Source: Stromatinia cepivora
Lineage: Eukaryota; Ascomycota; Leotiomycetes; Helotiales; Sclerotiniaceae
Assembly (NCBI GenBank): GCA_014898415.1
Contig: RCTD01000004.1
Span: 805,001-869,000 of the forward strand
Direction: 5' to 3'
DNA: 64,000 nt
In this document: piece after piece, positions 49,224 to 59,598 of the stretch
How positions within the stretch are numbered: the stretch's first letter is position 1
How the letters are laid out: every line of letters starts with the position of its first letter
Program-made: the position numbers and the translations under genes
Notes under the pieces: model-generated
What the model saw: only the letters and a program-made list of their open reading frames with translations
The model's database searches: none
What the model was told of the DNA's origin: nothing

Positions 49224-50109
49224 TGAGCCTTGTTACTTTAACCCAAATTTGCGCGGGAATATCTGAACAACGAAGAAGACAGAGATTTCATTTCATTGAT
49301 GCGATGATTCAGAATGATACGATAGCTACGAAATCAAATATTTCAGGGATGGCAAGCAAGAAGGGACGGAGGATTGAGAAGAAAAAAGCCTTGGGAAACC
49401 AACTGTAGTATATCTTGTAATCAGCATAGCGAATAGGTAGCATCTTTAGATAGGCACAACATCATGCATGAAATGGTATTGATGTTCTACAAACAAAAGA
49501 AGTCTCTTCATGTATTTGTTCCCTTGTATCTCCCAAAGAAAGGGGCAAAAGGAATTTGTGATGTATCTTTAAAAGTTGTACTTGTCAGTTTCTTTTCTTG
49601 TTTCACCACATTATAGATAAATCGATGGCTGGTTGAGGTAACATTTAAAAGTTCTAGTACTTTTCCTGTCATAATAAAGCAACTTCAAGTAAGGGACGTC
49701 AAGGTTCTACATACCATCATTACCTAGGTATACAATAAAGACAAGTGCTTTGATCGGCCGATCTCGTGTGAGTGATCCCGGCATGGACGAATGTTTCATG
49801 GATATATCTCCATGTATTTCGATCCACGCGATAATTGGATAATGTGTCGAGGAGAAGCAGGGAGGAGATCGTGTGGTGGGTGTACAGCGTGGCTGGGCCA
49901 ATTGTTTGATGGGATTTCTTCGATGGAAGTTGGGCTAATGCGGTGGGGTTGATTGATTGGTTGTGGTGAGGGAGGGATGGTGGATGTGGATGTGGATGTG
50001 GAATGATGGAAGGGAAGGATAGAGGGAGGGCTCAGGGATAGGGATGGATGGACAACGCAGCAAGATGGGGATTGGTGGATGGGGTTGGGAATTGTGGATT
50101 GGGGAATGA

Positions 50110-50137
50110 GGGGGAAGGGAGGGGGAGAGGGAAAGGG
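50110..50137 (+). repeat. purine tract with G-quadruplex pattern
   Basis: Five runs of three to five G separated by one to three bases (50110-50114, 50117-50119, 50121-50125, 50129-50131, 50135-50137). This meets the usual G-quadruplex pattern. It is part of a longer purine-rich tract. Confidence 0.7.
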
Positions 50138-50456
50138 AGAGGAATGTATGTACTAATGTAGATAGATAGGTATGTTGACGAGTTCTTTCTTTCTTAATGT
50201 GATGTGCAGATGGGGTAAATTGAATTAAGAATTAATAGATGAAGAAGAATGTTGTATATATATATATTTTATTGGATTGTTGGAATGAGAATGAGTATAG
50301 AAATACCTAGGTAGGTAGAATAAACTATAAGTCTACCTATCTACATCATATGACGGTTATAGACGGAACTTATAGTTTGTACTAATTTTTATCTAGAGAC
50401 CAATCAATGGAGAGATTAATTACCCTTGTTATATCAAAAGTATTCATTTAGTACGG

Positions 50457-50499
50457 TAGTTTTTAGTTTTTAGTTTTTAGTTTTTAGTTTTTTAGTTTT
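50457..50499. repeat. TTTTTAG tandem repeat
   Basis: About six units of TTTTTAG, with one unit a T longer. Confidence 0.88.
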
Positions 50500-51091
50500 G
50501 TACTTTCTATCTAGAGTACTACTAGAGGCCAATCACTTTAAATACGATGCGCAACGGGCCTTTGTAAGTGCCAAAGACCCCACCAAAAATAACCATACAA
50601 CCCACCACTTACCACTTACTACCCATATCATATCCATCCATCCACACCCATCATCCCATTACCGCTCTAACCTATTTCCCTCTATCGTACACCCCCAACC
50701 CACATTCATTCCGCCGATTCACTTCTCCCACTTATCGATTATCGCTATCAGTCACTCCAGATAAACCAACATAACTTTTGATTCATCATTTGCGCATTCA
50801 TATATCGAAAAGAATAAGAGTCGCATAGTTATATGAATTATACTCATAAACTCTGCACGTTTACGCGACTGTAAACAATTACTTTAAGGCAGACGTGCGT
50901 TTGGATGGTCATGTCCATATTTACTATTCAAAATCAACTGCATTTCACACTGATCAACCTAAATATCGCACCTAGTACATTCTTGATCGTCATAATCATA
51001 TCGTTCGGATATCTCTATTGTATACAAATCAGAACATTTCCTATACCAAGTTGGAGCGCATCAACCGCAATAGTGAAGAATAACAGGAATC

Positions 51092-52949
51092 ATGGGTACA
51101 ACGATAGAGGAGCTAGAAGGAATGTTCGACGACCACCCCTCATTAAACGCATCTCTGCAGGACTTCGAACAAGGAAGCATAGAGATAGATCACAACCCAC
51201 CTCGCCACTTTGGTTATCCTTCCCAGCACTCGGGCTTCCGCAGCGACACGGACTCGGAGGACGACCTAAGAGACTCGGTATCCAGAGGTGGTTACAGTCC
51301 GCCAGCATGGAGACGCGAGGAAAACGGCAACCGAAGCAGCGGCTTTTGGAATCGGCATAATAATATATTGGGAAAGAGGCATAGGGAACTTTCTAGAGAG
51401 AGTAGTCCAGAATATGAAAGTGCTGATGAGGGTGGTGCATCTGATCCGACTCTTGCCGCCGCGGTAAGAACGAGGTTACCAACTGGCTCAATATCGCCGG
51501 AGAAGAAGAGAAGTCCGTCGCCTGATCGATACACTTCTGGGAATGGTGATTTTGGAAAGACATTTAGCGCAGTGATTAAACAGGAGAATGACCACGAAGG
51601 CACACTAGTACCTTCAATGGAGAACCCGAACAACTGTATGAAACTTGGTGTAAATGTATTGGTTCACATGCTAATTTATCAAAAAGTTATTCGATTCGCA
51701 TTCAAGACGGAATTACAACATCGTACAGAACCTTTCGAAGTTGCATTTTCATCCCTGAGTCAAAAGTTTGAGAAAATTATGAGTTCATGGGCTTCAATGT
51801 GCAGCGCCCTTGTGGTAGCCATCATTTCTATTTTAACACTACGAACACTATTTCAACCTTCACAACTACCACCAGTTCCAGATCTTATTAAGGTCGCGGG
51901 ACTCGCAAGAGCCTTTGAACCTTTAATATTCTATTCCGAAAATGGAATACAGCAAATTGGTGACATACAACAAACCGGTATTGCGGTCTGGGATCTTGGT
52001 GAGAGTGTACGCTCAACAAATATGACTTCTGCGCCAGTTATTGTTGCGGAACTCGATGAACTGAGTGAAACTCTCAAAACTTTGTCTCTTGAGTTAACCA
52101 GATTCTTTGCTAATGTGGATGGGGACGTGGATGGGTAATATTTTCTACTTCTGCGTTTTGAAATCATCTGACATATCTAGTATTTTGATCGTTATGGATT
52201 GGGCGAAACGAGAACTTGCTCAACTAAATCATCTTCCACCATCTCCCCTTAATTCAGCTTTTGATAATATACACACACTGCTTAGTCGAGTAGGGGTTTT
52301 TGAGACTCCAACTGGTACGCCCACCAAAATTGGGGTTGTCGCAACAAACATATTCGGCATGTCATCGCCTCAAAGGACACGTCAAACCCTCCAAAGAACA
52401 TTCAATGAATTTCTCTCGGTTCTTGAGGATGCTATTAGTTCCGAGCTCAATCATGCTCTCCATCTCTTTGCTATCTTCGAGAAAATCGATCACCAATTTA
52501 AAGCACTCTCTCGTAGTGCTTCCCGTGAACTTGATACTCAAGAAATGGACGAAGATAAACTTCTCTCCTCACTTTGGACCAAACTACTCGGTCCTTCTTC
52601 TAGTACCCTCCATAAATTCGAAAAGAATAAAAAGCTCCTCGCCAATATACGCTCCAAGACTATTCAAAATAAATCCGTCCTTCTCGATCATAACGGCAAA
52701 CTATTAACTTTGCGAGCAAATCTAGACTATCTAAGGAAAAAACTAGTTAGTCCACTCGTGAGGACGAACAGTAGTACGATTCGAGTTGAAGAGCAAATCC
52801 AAGGTCTGGAGGAAGCGAGTGGACATTTGGGGAAGGTCAGGGAAACACAAAAGGGGAAGTTGATGGAAATGCTGTATGGAGCTGGAAGTGGCAGTGCGAG
52901 AAGAGTTGCGGGAGCAAAGGCGGTTGAGATTGAGGGGAGATGGGAATAA
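51092..52949 (+). CDS. one-TM protein with acidic/Ser-rich N-terminus and helical C-terminus, unknown
   Basis: Exons 51092-52134 and 52181-52949 (GTAATA donor, ATATCTAG acceptor, phase 2) give 603 residues. The first 180 residues are disordered, rich in Ser, Asp, Glu and Arg, with several SP sites (SRESSPEYESADEGG, SPEKKRSPSPDRY). One strong transmembrane helix lies near residues 234-253 (SALVVAIISILTLRTLF). Amphipathic helices flank it (VLVHMLIYQKVIRFAFKTEL before, VPDLIKVAGLARAFEPLIFY after). The C-terminal 350 residues are mostly helical (VAELDELSETLKTLSLELTR; MDWAKRELAQLNHLPPSPLN; NEFLSVLEDAISSELNHALH), ending in coiled coil. I do not recognise the family. The long polar N-terminus with an internal anchor would suit the nuclear envelope or ER, but this is inference. 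Confidence 0.75.
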
Positions 52950-54197
52950 TTTTGTTTGACTTCCTTTTCTTTCCTCTTTTCTACTTCTTATCATTGCTCA
53001 GGAGTATAAATGAATGGTTGGGAAACGATTCTATCAGCGAAGGAGGAACTTACTACTTGCGTTGATTGCTTGCTACTAGGACGGTGTTTTTGGTGCAGTA
53101 ACTGGAAGGTAGATAAAGGAAAGGGATGCATGGACCTATATCATCGGATAGGATTGGATTGGTGGCGTGTTTGCATCGATTTGTATTCCTTTTCATGGTG
53201 TAGTTGGTTTTGCATGGAGGATTTAGGTGTTGGGGAATTCATTTTTTGAAGGGGAAATTTGATACATAAGGCGTGGCGTTTGTGGGGAAGGGATTCGGTG
53301 ATTGTTTGTTAGGCTCTTGGCATGTATTTACACCTCATGTATTCTTCTCTTCTTTTTATTTTCTTCTGTTTTTTGGCGCGTAAGTTTTTTTGTGCTGCAT
53401 AGTGGAGTTGGAGTTGGGGGGTATTGTTGGACAGGACAGGATAGGATGGGATGGAGGTAGGAGGATATGATGGATATGATGGATGAGCAGAGCGGGACGG
53501 GACGGGAATTGAGGAGTACATAGCTTTTAGGATTGTGAAATTGAGAATTATAATTATATCTATCTATCTATGCATTTCAAAGTGAAACCGTAACTATAAG
53601 TAAAACTAAAACTCATAAGTGATACTGATACTGATACCGTCTGTATTCGCGGAGCTAAGAAAAGAGTATTTAAGCGAGGGATATATAGTATAGGGAAGGG
53701 AAGGGAATAAAGATCAAGATGAGAATAAGAATAATATATCTGTATTTCCCTATATACTTTTACTAATGTATAAACGTATAAGTATAATTAAATAGTAAAT
53801 AATCAACTCATAATATAACTATATTTCAAGAGAAAGAAAAAAGGGAACAAATTAAGAGTTAATTGTAGATTGTGCTTGATTGTTATGTTTTGGATATTGA
53901 GCGACTTTGGAGGAAGAGAGAAGTTGGTAATTGGAAATATTTGATGGACTTTTGGTGAGTTTTTGATTGGGTTATAGAATATATGTGTTTGATAACTTTT
54001 CATATATCTATTCGGAAGCTATTCACATCCCATGTGTCAATTTACATGCCAATCCAATCCCAGTCTAATGAATCTGATGCCCGAGAAGACGCACCTATCA
54101 TTACTGACTTAAACTTCTTTTCAGTTTTTTTTTTTTTTTTTTTTTTGTTTTTTTTTTCATATTCGTTCATCATTCATTAGTTTCTCCTCCCTCCATT
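52950..54197. other. intergenic region
   Basis: AT-rich, with short tandem repeats (TCTA near 53559-53572, GGGAC near 53490-53510) and an almost pure poly-T tract at 54125-54160. No gene supported; it separates two convergent genes. Confidence 0.5.
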
Positions 54198-55346
54198 CTA
54201 GTTTAATCTTCTATGTGCATCTCCTGCTTCATGCTCTTTTTTTGTATTTAATGTTTGATTTGAATTTTCTGGCATCAGTTCATTCTTCGGCTCCTGCATC
54301 TGCATCTGTGGTGACTCGGCATAATTCATAGCTACTCCCGAATCATTATTTTCACCGTGACTTTCATCAGCATTTTTATCGTCGTCTTCGTCTTCATCTT
54401 CGTCTTCATCTTCGTCGTAATCATTGTTGTTGATATCATTGGGTTTTAAGAGGGATTTTTGAAAAGGGGCTTCGATTGACCAGTCGGTTATGCACTAGGA
54501 TTAAAGGGGGAGTTAGTGAGCTCATGGGGCTTATAGATTTAAACAATAAGGAGAAGAGTGGGATAATAGGAAAATAAAAATTGGAAGTGAAGGAAAATAC
54601 CTTGACATCCAAATTAGGACATCTATGTCCATAGATCTTCCACTTTCTAGCCCAATATTCCTCTACTTCTTTACCGAATCTCTAGTGTGCCAAGAATATT
54701 AGTCACAAATCTCAAATCAGATCACCTACTCTTCCACAAACAACCAAACAACCAAAAAATAACCAAATAAACATACCTGTTCCACCGCCATCCTCAAAAC
54801 CTCCTTCATCTCCGCGTCCACCTCTCTAATCGTCATCAAAATCCTCCCCTCACCACCCCCAACCCTCATCCCCACAAACCCCCTCATAACATCCCTCTTC
54901 ATCCTCATCTCCTCAAACATCCCCACCAAAACCTTAATCCACGCGCCCTCCATCTCCGATCTCCCTATCGGTTTCACCTTTCCAATTCCCCCCTCTCCTC
55001 TCCCATTCCCCACCTTGCCCTTATTACCCCCCCCAATCCATCCAAAATAACTATCCACCTCCAAACAAAACTCCAAATAACGATCTTTGTACGCGGCGAA
55101 ACCGAGGAAATTAGAGCTTGAAGAGGGATAGCGTGGAGAGATGGCTTCGAGGATGTGCGAGGTGGGGATATGCCAGAGACGTGCCCAGGGGTGGTAGGTG
55201 AGGGTGGGCCGCGCGTAGATGGAGAGGAAGTGGGGGGAGAAATCGTGGGTTTTGTATTGTGAGGGGTGGATTTTCACGCCGGCTGCGAGGAGGAATTCTT
55301 GGTCGGTTGTTGGGGCGGGGATGGGGGGGTAGAGTGTTGTGGACAT
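54198..55346 (-). CDS. three-exon protein with acidic C-terminal tail, unknown
   Basis: Exons 55346-54777, 54681-54601 and 54494-54198 give 315 residues. Introns are GTATGT...CTAG and GTATTT...CTAG, and every exon has a length divisible by three. The N-terminal half looks globular (TTDQEFLLAAGVKIHPSQYK, DFSPHFLSIYARPTLTYHPW, YKDRYLEFCLEVDSYFGWIG). A Gly/Lys-rich loop is followed by a helical part (EGAWIKVLVGMFEEMRMKRD, EVDAEMKEVLRMAVEQ). Exon 2 encodes RFGKEVEEYWARKWKIYGHR. The third exon carries a run of alternating Asp and Glu (about 14 residues) and a Gln/Asn-rich end. I do not recognise the family. The coherent splicing and exon-by-exon coding character support a real gene. Confidence 0.65.
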
Positions 55347-55352
55347 CTTTTT

Positions 55353-55433
55353 TTGTTTTGTGGTTTTGTGGTTTTGTGGTTTTGTGGTTTTGTGGTTTTG
55401 TGGTTTTGTGGTTTTGTGGTTTTGTGGTTTTTG
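55353..55433. repeat. 8-bp TTTTGTGG tandem repeat next to a start codon
   Basis: About ten units of TTTTGTGG with small end variations. It starts seven bases upstream of the minus-strand start codon at 55346, so it forms the 5' leader or core promoter of that gene. Confidence 0.92.
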
Positions 55434-55800
55434 TGGTACTAAGTGGTTGGTGTGCTTTGCTTAATTGAGATGCTGATTCAAGGTTTGTATTTTGTCTTTG
55501 AGAGTTGGTGGATAAAGGTTGAGGGTATGTATGCAGACTTATTGATTTCTCGAGTTGTCGAGTTGAAGGTGGAAGAACCTTTGGAAAGAGCTTGTGGATC
55601 TCTGAGTTGTGAAGAATTAAATAGGTGGGTGGCCTTCCCTGTCTTGGTATGGTGATTTATAGATTAGGAAATTAGATTGTATGTTATTCACTTGAACTGC
55701 GCCCGGGTAGTTTGTACGGTGAGGTGGTGGATGGAGTGGATGATCTTGTGATATTGAGTGCGGGGAGGCGAGGATACAGAATCTGCATGTGCAATGAATA

Positions 55801-55801
55801 T

Positions 55802-55856
<55 letters not shown>

Positions 55857-55858
55857 CA
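55801..55858. repeat. 6-bp CACTTT tandem repeat
   Basis: Nine or more perfect units of TTCACT/CACTTT. Confidence 0.95.
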
Positions 55859-55881
55859 TATTTGGCAGAGTACTATCGATT

Positions 55882-56208
55882 TTGCATCTTACCAACGCCC
55901 AGAAGTCAACATACTACTTGAAATCTCTACAATCCACCTTGCGAATCCCCCCACACAATCAACAGCAAGTAAATCCATCCTCTCCACCCCTCCAATCCAT
56001 CCATCTCCTTACTACCACTCATGATCACCAATATAAACCCCAAACCCACCAATCCATTCACCAAGAAACAAAATCCAGATGGTTCAATGATAAACACATG
56101 AGTCTTTCACATCCCCTCAAACGGGACCTCTGCTTAACGCCCGAAGACTTTGTTGATTGGAAACTCGGTTTGTCTGGTTTGGATTCAGATCATGGTGTGT
56201 TTACTTGA
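55882..56208 (+). CDS. possible first exon of an unidentified gene
   Basis: An open frame whose second half reads like real protein (FNDKHMSLSHPLKRDLCLTP, EDFVDWKLGLSGLDSDH) and meets a GTGTGT donor-like sequence at about 56195. A coding-like stretch further on (56829-57017, GYCAGIVRELYATGETERLR) could be a later exon, which would place the 11-bp minisatellite in an intron. No domain is recognised and the start is uncertain. Confidence 0.22.
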   Translation: MHLTNAQKSTYYLKSLQSTLRIPPHNQQQVNPSSPPLQSIHLLTTTHDHQYKPQTHQSIHQETKSRWFNDKHMSLSHPLKRDLCLTPEDFVDWKLGLSGLDSDHGVFT

Positions 56209-56374
56209 TTGCATTTGATTTTTTGGAGATTTGGGTTTTGGTTTTGGTGGGGAGGTTTTGGTTTTTGTGTGGATGCTTTTTGGGTTAGAAGAGAGGGGAA
56301 GAAGGGGAGGGTTGTCTGAAGTGTTTTTGGGGGGTGGTATGGAGAGGGGAGTGAAGTAAGTGAGAGGGGAGTGA

Positions 56375-56808
56375 AGTGAGTGTGAAGTGAGTGTGAAGTG
56401 AATGTAAAGTGAGTATGAAGTGAGTGTGAAATGAATGTAAAATGAATATAAAATGAATATGAAATGAATATGAAGTGAGTATGAAGTGAGTATGAAGTGA
56501 ATGTAAAGTGAATGTAAAGTGAATGTAAAGTGAATGTAAAATGAATATAAAGTGAATGTGAAATGAATATGAAGTGAGTGTGAAGTGAGTATAAAATGAA
56601 TGTGAAATGAGTGTGAAGTGAGTATAAAGTGAATATAAAGTAAACATGAAATGAGTGTAAAGTAAATGTGAAATGAATGTAAAGTAAATATAAAATGAAT
56701 ATAAAGTGAATATAAAATGAGTATAAAGTGAGTGTGAAATGAGTATAAAATGAGTGTGAAGTAAGTGTGAAGTGAGTATGAAGTGAGTGTGAAGTGAGTG
56801 TGAAGTGG
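56375..56808. repeat. 11-bp minisatellite, about 39 units
   Basis: The unit is 5'-aRtRaRtRtRa (for example agtgagtgtga, aatgaatataa, agtgaatgtaa). Units follow each other without spacing. Almost all differences between units are A/G exchanges at positions 2, 4, 6, 8 and 10; one unit near 56639-56649 has a T to C change. Confidence 0.93.
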
Positions 56809-57482
56809 AGTATATATGAAAGGATGTTATGCTTTTGATATCATCTGGGTATTGTGCGGGTATTGTAAGAGAGTTGTATGCGACGGGTGAGACTGAGAGA
56901 CTGAGACTGAGATGGGTATGGATTCAAGATTTATATGCTCTAGATTGTAGGCATATCACCAATGCCATCTTATCATCTTCAATGTGTCAGTCCATTAGGT
57001 ATCCAAGATATACCTAGTAGTTAAGCAACCCCATCCTTCATCCAATCACCACTGGTATAGATTATACAGAGTGGCGATATCTTTACTTTTCGAAGTTCCC
57101 AGAAATACGTCGTTGTCATTATACTCGATTTATCATACCTAGCTAGGGAATTCAAAGGTATAGGGAATAATAGTACAGTGATAAAACATGAGGACTTGTA
57201 CAAAAGTGGGTGTCAATCATAGTTATAAGTTTTCAACACCTGCCAAATGATTTTCGAATAGTAATTCTCCATACAAACAGTAAAAGAAACTGTGGTGGCA
57301 CGTGTAAATCAGGTGAGGTGTACTTGCCAACAGGTCGTGCCTACATCTTTTCAATCTTCTCGCTTGCACTTTTCCATACCTTTTCATCCAAACAAAGTCT
57401 CTTTCCAACATCAAAATAGTCAAGATGGAGGTCAATGATGTTGCCAATAAGTGATGTTCTTCATCTTTGAATTGTTTTGCAG

Positions 57483-58455
57483 TCACTGACAATTTGGCAG
57501 GAAAAGACACACCTGAACCTGCGAAAGAAAGTGAAGTGGGATTTCCGGTCAAACAAACCGTCAAGATGGAGGAATTGGCATCCCATCTATTTCCAAAACT
57601 AGCTCGCGAGATCCGTGATATGATTTGGGACTAAGGTATTGATCTTACTACTTCACCATCGATTGTTCATATGGACGCCAAACATCCCAATTTTCCTCTT
57701 CTCACTCATGTCTGCCGTGAAGCATGAGCAGCTTGCTTGAAGAGATACTCGGCTTTCAAAAATGCCCGGATGGTGTCGATACTCCAGGAATTGGGAATGG
57801 AAGTGATAAATGAGAATATGAAGCACTACGCGGGAGAACCGCAATACATTACATGGGTCAATTTTGAGAGGGATATATTGTTCATGCATAAAGACATATT
57901 TCAAATGTCTGATGCCAGCAACCCAAGCCTCCTACAGCGTATTGGAAAACTTTACAGGCATCAGCTGACACTCGTTAAGAAACTCGTTAGTATATCCTTT
58001 ACAGCACATTTGAGAGCTTGCTATTATACCAAGCACTGGTACTAATCGGCATGATAACCTAGGCCATCAGCGTACCTAATGCCGAAAATTTGGTATATTG
58101 TCATTCTCAATTTTGGCAGACCCTGATTGTTCTCTGCCCAAAGCTCACAGAAGTCACGATTTTTACAAATGGCTGCAGTTTCTCGGATCCTCATTACGAT
58201 TTCAGTACAGCGAGTCGTGATTCCCGGCGCATTACTAAGAAGACGATGGATGAAGCGTTGAAATATTTTTACCTGTTAAAAAGCTCTCTGATTACTCGTG
58301 GTACATTGAGTTATGAAGTTGAGTTTGCGCACCTGCAACTCGACGAGATGCCCGAAAAGCTCTCCGTTCCTAAGCCAAAGCCACAGGAACTGGAATTAAA
58401 GGTTGAGGAAGAGATAGTAGATAAGAAACTATTATCTCGATGGATTTGTGATTGA
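57483..58455 (+). pseudogene. 2EXR-domain protein pseudogene
   Basis: The reading frame resembles fungal 2EXR proteins: LASHLFPKLAREIRDMIWD, then NFPLLTHVCREA and AACLKRYSAF, then YITWVNFERDILFM. This is the F-x-x-LP-x-E-I-R-x-x-IW / CREAR / V-N-x-x-x-D-x-x-x-x pattern. It is interrupted by TAA at 57632-57634 and TGA at 57725-57727, both in frame. The TGA sits where the family has an Arg (CREAR), so a CGA to TGA change explains it. A GT-AG intron at 57986-58062 joins to AISVPNAENLVYCHSQFWQT and on to a stop at 58455. The 5' end is unclear: a short ATG exon at 57425 does not splice in phase. No function is assigned to the family; many fungi carry numerous decaying copies. Confidence 0.72.
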
Positions 58456-58806
58456 AGGAATGGCTTGATATGGAAGGATGTGGTGACTGTGCATTAGCTC
58501 TAGGAACAAATATTGCAATGGATGAGCATATATTCAACCAATCATAATGAAAATTAAGAATCTATAGTCCTCACTCTTCACACACTTGCGATTCAAGGCC
58601 TTTAGGTAAAACAGCAGCAAGGTGATGAGTAGAGGTTATGCTACTCATCCAACGTCCTACGTAGCAATCTAATTTTGCCCATTCAAACAATCCACTCAAC
58701 ACGCCATGCACCATACTCCCCACACAACCATCAACTCCAACCCCCTCTTTTCCAAAATAAACCTAGATTAGTCCACCAATACACCCCAAAACCCCCAAGC
58801 TCCACC
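58456..58806. other. intergenic region
   Basis: 3' flanks of the 2EXR pseudogene and the secreted-protein gene. Nothing seen. Confidence 0.5.
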
Positions 58807-59598
58807 CTACTTCCCAGCACACCACATCTTCTTATTATAAACCCACCGCTCCCCCTCCACATCCTCAACCGTATCGGGATTAAACCAAAATTTCTCTCCG
58901 TGCGCTCTATACGTTACGCCGCGAAGTCCGACGCCTAATTCGGCGGAATATGATCGGTCCTGTGATTTAGGTTGTTAGTTGGAGATGGGAGGATGGAGTG
59001 GATGGAGTGGATGGAGTGGATGGAGTGGATGGAGTGGAATGGGGATGGGATGGGAATGGGAATGGGATGATGATGTACCGTGGTATTGGGTTTCATTTTT
59101 CCTTCCCATAGTTTTTTGGTGCAGTTGAAGGGCCATGGTTTCCACTGTTTTGTATACGTGGGTTAGCTTTGTTGGGGTTTTGGTTTTTTCTTCTCTTATT
59201 TTCATATCTTTGCTGCCCTTTAGCTCGTCTTATACCCTCTCACTAATGCCTCTCTCGTTCCCCTCGCCACTCCAACCCGCCCTCTATCTCATTGATTCCA
59301 ACCCCTCAAACCCCAAACCAAATCCCCCAAAATTACCAAAAAAAAAAAGAAAACAAAAAACAGAAAAACTCACAACCCACTCCCTTCTCCCCCAATCCCT
59401 CTGATTCTCCATGAACTGCCATTTCCAATGTTCACTATACGACATATTGATCCAACAGGTTTCGACGCCGTTATCGATTATGCTCCCTACAAATGGTTTG
59501 TCGTTATCGAAGGGGAATTCGGCGTGGTAGGTGAGGCATGCTTGGGTACCGATGAGGAGGGGAAGGAGAGGGAGAAGGGAGGGAAGGAGGAGGTGCAT
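58807..59598 (-). CDS. small secreted four-cysteine protein
   Basis: Three exons, 59598-59374, 59144-59079 and 58959-58807, give 147 residues. Introns are GTGAGT...AAACAG (229 nt, GCTAACC branch) and GTACAT...CACAG (119 nt). The start MHLLLPSLLPLLPLLIGTQA is a textbook signal peptide with cleavage expected after Ala20. The mature chain of about 127 residues has four cysteines: Cys21, one in ETCWIN, one in PFNCTK and one in MWCAGK near the C-terminus. These could form two disulphides. Tryptophan is frequent (WKWQ, WGRREW, WKPWPF). The last exon reads as one coherent block (SAELGVGLRGVTYRAHGEKF, WFNPDTVEDVEGERWVYNKK). I recognise no family; small cysteine-paired secreted proteins of pathogens are often effectors or wall-associated, but that is only a possibility here. 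The first intron is long for this window, so the exon 1 boundary is the weakest part. Confidence 0.66.
58991..59038. repeat. 9-bp GGATGGAGT tandem repeat inside an intron
   Basis: Five direct units of GGATGGAGT in the second intron of the secreted-protein gene. Confidence 0.9.

Larger units (their letters stand above)
49224..51091. other. intergenic region with low-complexity DNA
   Basis: About 1.9 kb without a supported gene. From about 49900 to 50150 the plus strand is strongly purine-rich (GGATGTGGATGTGGATG, then runs of G and A). A TTTTTAG tandem repeat lies at 50457-50499. Confidence 0.5.

Noticed and set aside
55617..56024. Open frames encoding repeated Lys-Val, Ser-Leu or His-Phe across the CACTTT array
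   Set aside because: These are translations of the 6-bp microsatellite.
56285..56647. 120-codon minus-strand frame over the minisatellite
   Set aside because: It is a product of the 11-bp unit, which has no stop on that strand; the His/Phe/Leu/Thr repeat pattern is not a protein family.
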